Positions 6,152-8,931 of a stretch of 8,931 nucleotides of DNA are shown piece after piece (within the stretch, counting starts at the first letter, position 1; every line of letters begins with the position of its first letter). This DNA is from JBBQVS01 sp964250805 (GTDB lineage Bacteria; Chloroflexota; Ktedonobacteria; Ktedonobacterales; Ktedonobacteraceae): assembly GCA_964250805.1 (NCBI GenBank), contig CAXUHG010000184.1, positions 1-8,931 of the forward strand, given 5' to 3'. The notes beneath the pieces were generated by a model. It had not been told where the DNA came from. It saw nothing but the letters and a program-made list of their open reading frames with translations, and searched no databases. A program made the translations under genes and the position numbers.

Positions 6152-7311
6152 ATGACGAAGCGTTTTTCGCTTGGCATTGAGGAAGAATTTCAGTTGGTGC
6201 GACGTGCGAATGGGGAACTATGTTCATGCGCTCAAAGCGTGTTAGAAAGAGGCGCACCCTATCTTGAAGAGCAGATCAAGCCTGAGATGCTGCAATCGAC
6301 GGTGGAGTTGATTTCAGATGTGTTACCAGATATTGCAGCGGCTCGTACCGAGTTGTACACGTTGCGAGCGTTGCTGAGCCGTCTAGCGAACGAAGAGGGG
6401 CTAGCTCTCGTGAGTGCTGGTACGCATCCAAGTGCTTTGTGGATTGACCAGGAGCGTACCGATGGCGCACGCTATATCGAACTGGAAAAAGAGTATCAGG
6501 ACGTTGGACGCTCGATTTTGATCTTTGGTCTGCATGTGCATGTGGGTATCGAAAACAAGGAAATTGCTATTCGCGTAATGGATCAGGTGCGAACATGGTT
6601 GCCGCAACTTATCGCCATCTCCTCCAATTCTCCCTTCTGGCAGGGACGCATGACGGGTATCAAGTCGTATCGCTCTATCGTATGGAAGCGGTTTCCCCGT
6701 AGCGGTGTGCCGCAAGTATTCGAGTCACGGGGAAATTTCGATAGATATGTACAGGATTTAGTTGATATGGGCTGTATCGACAACGGCAAGAAAATTTGGT
6801 GGGATATTCGCCCACACCCGTTTTTCGATACCATCGAGTTCCGCACCTGTGACATGCCCTCTACGATTGAGGATACGCTGGCAATCGCCGCCCTCTGTCA
6901 GGCACTGGTAGCGAAATTGACGTACCTCGACGAACACGGTAAACCTGTGCCATCGCTCGCGCGCGACTACATCGACGAGAACAAGTGGCGTGCGATGCGC
7001 TACGGACTCGACGCCGAGGTCGTTGATTTCACGCAAAAACGGAGTATCAGCATGCGTGACTCCATCCGTGAACTGCTCGATTTCGTTGATGAGGTCGTAG
7101 ACGATCTCGGTAGTCGCCGCGAAATAAACTATCTGCGCTCTCTGTTAGACGACCCACAGGGTACGGGGGCCGACCGTCAAATGGCGATTTACAAAGAGAG
7201 TAATGAAGACATCGACAAGGTAAAACAATTCTTGATGGAGCGGACGATGCAAGGCATTACGCTTGAAAACGCTGATCTATCCAACCGTTTCTTACAATTC
7301 AAGATGTACGA
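6152..7311 (+). CDS. ybdK: YbdK-type carboxylate-amine ligase, copy 2 (3' end in gap)
   Basis: This is a tandem paralogue of the preceding gene. An ungapped hand alignment of the first 350 residues gives 246 identities, about 70%. All family motifs are kept: GIEEEF (8-13), HVHVG (128-132), WKRFPRSG (178-185), DTIEFRTCDMPST (226-238), ENKWRAMRYGLDAE (276-289) and GTGADRQ (337-343). Changes cluster in loops and near 31-40, 61-70 and 257-272. The ATG lies one base after the stop of copy 1, with AGGAG (6141-6145) six bases upstream inside copy 1, so translational coupling is likely. Copy 1 ends right after RTMQGV, while this copy continues past RTMQGI for at least 17 residues (TLENADLSNRFLQFKMY) before the N run, so its true C-terminus is unknown. 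Both copies look catalytically intact, so it is not an evident pseudogene. Confidence 0.92.
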
Positions 7312-7411
7312 NNNNNNNNNNNNNNNNNNNNNNNNNNNNNNNNNNNNNNNNNNNNNNNNNNNNNNNNNNNNNNNNNNNNNNNNNNNNNNNNNNNNNNNNN
7401 NNNNNNNNNNN
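7312..7411. other. Assembly gap, 100 N
   Basis: A second run of exactly 100 N lies where two convergent genes should end. The class V enzyme alone probably lacks about 90-100 C-terminal residues, and the ligase also has an open 3' end, so the real missing length is likely at least 300 bp. The 100 N is best read as a placeholder. Confidence 0.97.
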
Positions 7412-8286
7412 CGTCGCCAGATATCGTCGAGTCCTAGCTGGTTGGCGTAGTCGATGGCAACGCCGAGGCCAATTTTCGCGGCGTAGTTAGTCTCCCAATT
7501 CTCGAAGCGGCGTGCATCATCGCGTACCTTGTACTCGCTGGGTGATATCCATTGTGCTGCATGCAGGTCAAGAAATGGCGGCTCAAGCTGCTCCAGAATG
7601 GAGCGACGTACATAGAGAAAGCCAGTACCACGCGGACCACGTAGATACTTGCGACCCGTTGTGGAGAGCATATCACAACCGATTTGCTCTACATCAATCG
7701 GCATCTGCCCTATGGATTGACAGGCATCGACAAGATAGAGAACGCCAGCCTCGCGTGCAATCTTGCCGATTGCCGCCACAGGTTGCACAAGTCCACCATT
7801 CGTCGGCACATGCGTAATCGCAATCAACTTCACTCTATCGTCAAGCATGTTTCGTAGCGCATCCAGTGAGACCTGTCCATGCTCGTCATTAGGAATGACC
7901 TCAATTGATGCTCCCGTCTTCCTCGCTCTTTGCAAAAAGGCGATGTAGTTGCTTGCATACTCAGACGAGGCTGTAAGAATGCGGTCTCCCGGCTGAAAGG
8001 GTAGCGAATAGAACGCCATATCCCACGCACGAGTCGCATTCTCCACAATCGCCACCTCATCGCGTGAGCAGTTAATGAGCGTTGCAACTGCATCATAGAC
8101 ATGCTCTATGCGCTCTTTTGCCTTCGCCGCAGCCTCATAACCCCCTGTACGCGCCTCAAGTTGCAGGTGCGCGATTACTGCATCCAACACTGGTTGCGGC
8201 ATCAGTGATGAGCCAGCATTGTTGAAGTGCAGGACGTTGGTGGTACCGGGAGTCTCGTTGCGAACGCGTTGTAGGTCGATGGACAT
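7412..8286 (-). CDS. Class V aminotransferase/cysteine desulfurase-fold PLP enzyme (C-terminus in gap)
   Basis: The visible 291 residues form a fold-type I PLP enzyme of the class V aminotransferase family (NifS/SufS, EgtE and isopenicillin N epimerase-like). Seen: FNNAGSSLMP (21-30) at the substrate mouth; ENATRA (82-87), which grips the cofactor phosphate; THVPTNGG (158-165); D187 and Q190 in LVDACQSIGQ, where the Asp pairs with the pyridine nitrogen; and the Schiff-base Lys K213 in TTGRKYLRGPRGTGFLYV. The GRKYLRGPRG form is closer to EgtE-type C-S lyases and generic class V members than to classical cysteine desulfurases. The Cys loop that would mark a desulfurase lies in the missing part, so the reaction cannot be decided. 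GAGGAG lies seven bases before the ATG. The gene follows the YbjQ gene by 13 bp, so they share an operon. Family length is about 380-400, so roughly a quarter is missing. Confidence 0.88.
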
Positions 8287-8299
8287 ATAAATACTCCTC

Positions 8300-8737
8300 T
8301 TAATTCGTTGGTATCACCACGCGCCCTTGCCCGACTGGTGGCATATTTGCACCTCCACCAACATAGCGAATGGCAGTTCCAATTGCTGTAACTTCCATCC
8401 ATTCGTTGTTATGCATGAACTCAACTTTGATATCGACGCCGATTACGCCATCGGCTCCCAGTTGGTCGGCCTCGAATTGCATGCGAGACAGTGCCAGTTC
8501 GCGTGCCTGATACATCAACTGTGAGTATTCTTTGAGTTCGCCCTGAAAGTTGCCTTTGACGCCAACAAGCCAGTTGCGAACCGCACCCATCGAATAAATA
8601 CAATTACCCATCACAAGTCCCATAGGCTGAAATCCCTTATCAACGACGAGCCAGAACTCTTGCCCGCTCAAGTCAGATGTGAAGGCTCTACCTCGGTATC
8701 CTGGTTTGATATCCATTGCGTTACGTGGGTCTGCCAC
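8300..8737 (-). CDS. ybjQ: YbjQ/UPF0145-family protein
   Basis: A 145-residue protein of the YbjQ (UPF0145, 'heavy-metal-binding domain') family. These are small proteins expected to assemble into rings, and their cellular role is not established. The family pattern is clear in the second half: a long helix with ALSRMQFEADQLGADGVIGV (83-102) followed by MEVTAIGTAIRY. The N-terminal half is longer than the common ~105-residue form, beginning with about 30 residues upstream of the first family strand. The start is GTG at 8737 with AGGA seven bases upstream. The first in-frame ATG (residue 8, at 8716) has no ribosome site, so GTG is preferred. It has a consensus-like promoter and is the first gene of an operon with the class V PLP enzyme, which begins 13 bp after its stop. 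Whether the two proteins cooperate is unknown. Confidence 0.88.
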   Translation of the reverse strand: MADPRNAMDIKPGYRGRAFTSDLSGQEFWLVVDKGFQPMGLVMGNCIYSMGAVRNWLVGVKGNFQGELKEYSQLMYQARELALSRMQFEADQLGADGVIGVDIKVEFMHNNEWMEVTAIGTAIRYVGGGANMPPVGQGRVVIPTN

Positions 8738-8786
8738 TCTCTTGTCCTCGCTTTCATATACCTGAAATATCGTGTCTTATGGTTGT

Positions 8787-8815
8787 AGCATAAAGAACTA
8801 CAGTGATAAAGTCAA
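8787..8815 (-). promoter_or_regulatory. Strong sigma-A-type promoter of the ybjQ-PLP enzyme operon
   Basis: On the minus strand TTGACT (8810-8815) and TATGCT (8787-8792) are separated by exactly 17 bases. Each hexamer differs from consensus at one or two positions, making this the best promoter in the window. The predicted leader is about 45 bases to the GTG at 8737. Confidence 0.65.
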
Positions 8816-8880
8816 CTATGGACTTTTTTATGAGACGCAAAGCCCATTTATAGCGTACAATAATATAAGAACAATCAATC

Positions 8881-8928
8881 GGTCCCTACTACACAGTCAA
8901 GCTTGATCTGACCATTTTCGTAGGGACC
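8881..8928. repeat. Inverted repeat enclosing a smaller palindrome, unexplained
   Basis: GGTCCCTAC (8881-8889) and GTAGGGACC (8920-8928) are perfect 9-bp reverse complements separated by 30 bases. Inside lies the 10-bp palindrome TCAAGCTTGA (8897-8906), whose flanks CAG/CTG can also pair with one bulged base. It could be a structured RNA or leader of a gene beyond the window, the tip of a small mobile element, or a terminator remnant without a T run. The window ends three bases later, so none of these can be tested here. No coding frame is visible from 8738 to 8931. Confidence 0.5.
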
Positions 8929-8931
8929 AGA

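Noticed and set aside
7189..7411. Apparent C-terminal extension of the PLP enzyme across the gap into the ligase antisense
   Set aside because: It joins unrelated sequence through N codons. The part beyond the gap is antisense to ligase copy 2 and resembles no class V C-terminal domain.

Overview
The window looks like chromosomal DNA from a large-genome, probably Gram-positive-like bacterium, most plausibly a Ktedonobacter-type member of the Chloroflexota. This rests on the overall feel of the proteins: a Gln/Pro-rich FtsZ with a long N-terminal extension, tandem YbdK-type ligases and class V PLP enzymes, at roughly half GC. It is an impression, not a marker-based assignment. Two runs of exactly 100 N (3228-3327 and 7312-7411) show that this is a draft scaffold. 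Three genes are cut or clipped by these runs.

Layout. Positions 40-2368 are all on the minus strand. In transcription order they hold a stand-alone response-regulator receiver protein (1943-2368), a 42-residue lysine-rich protein with an ideal Shine-Dalgarno (1712-1840), a long symmetrical hairpin that looks like a terminator (1649-1710), and ftsZ (40-1536) with its own promoter. Facing away from the response regulator is a HAD-superfamily phosphatase/phosphoglucomutase-like gene (from 2560), whose promoter carries two abutting inverted repeats. It runs into the first gap. After the gap comes a HEAT-repeat, AlkD-like protein (3329-4015), convergent with a radical-SAM protein of the spore-photolyase-like family (4047-4910, minus) whose cysteine cluster is spaced CX6CX3C rather than CX3CX2C.

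An intergenic region of about 130 bp with an inverted repeat separates the radical-SAM gene from two tandem, translationally coupled YbdK-type carboxylate-amine ligases (5044-6150 and 6152 into the second gap). They are about 70% identical and must be a gene duplication. Converging on them is a two-gene minus-strand operon: a YbjQ-family protein (8300-8737, GTG start) and a class V aminotransferase/cysteine-desulfurase-fold enzyme (7412-8286) whose C-terminus is lost in the gap. A strong sigma-A-like promoter precedes the operon. The right edge (8881-8928) holds an unexplained 9-bp inverted repeat around a smaller palindrome.

Functionally this is mostly an ordinary mixed neighbourhood: cell division, signalling, small-molecule ligation and PLP chemistry. 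The points most worth a second look are the radical-SAM cysteine spacing, the duplicated ligase pair opposite an EgtE-like PLP enzyme, the FtsZ N-terminal extension, and the small lysine-rich gene with a palindrome inside its promoter. I see no CRISPR array, tRNA, rRNA, transposase or recognisable defence system.
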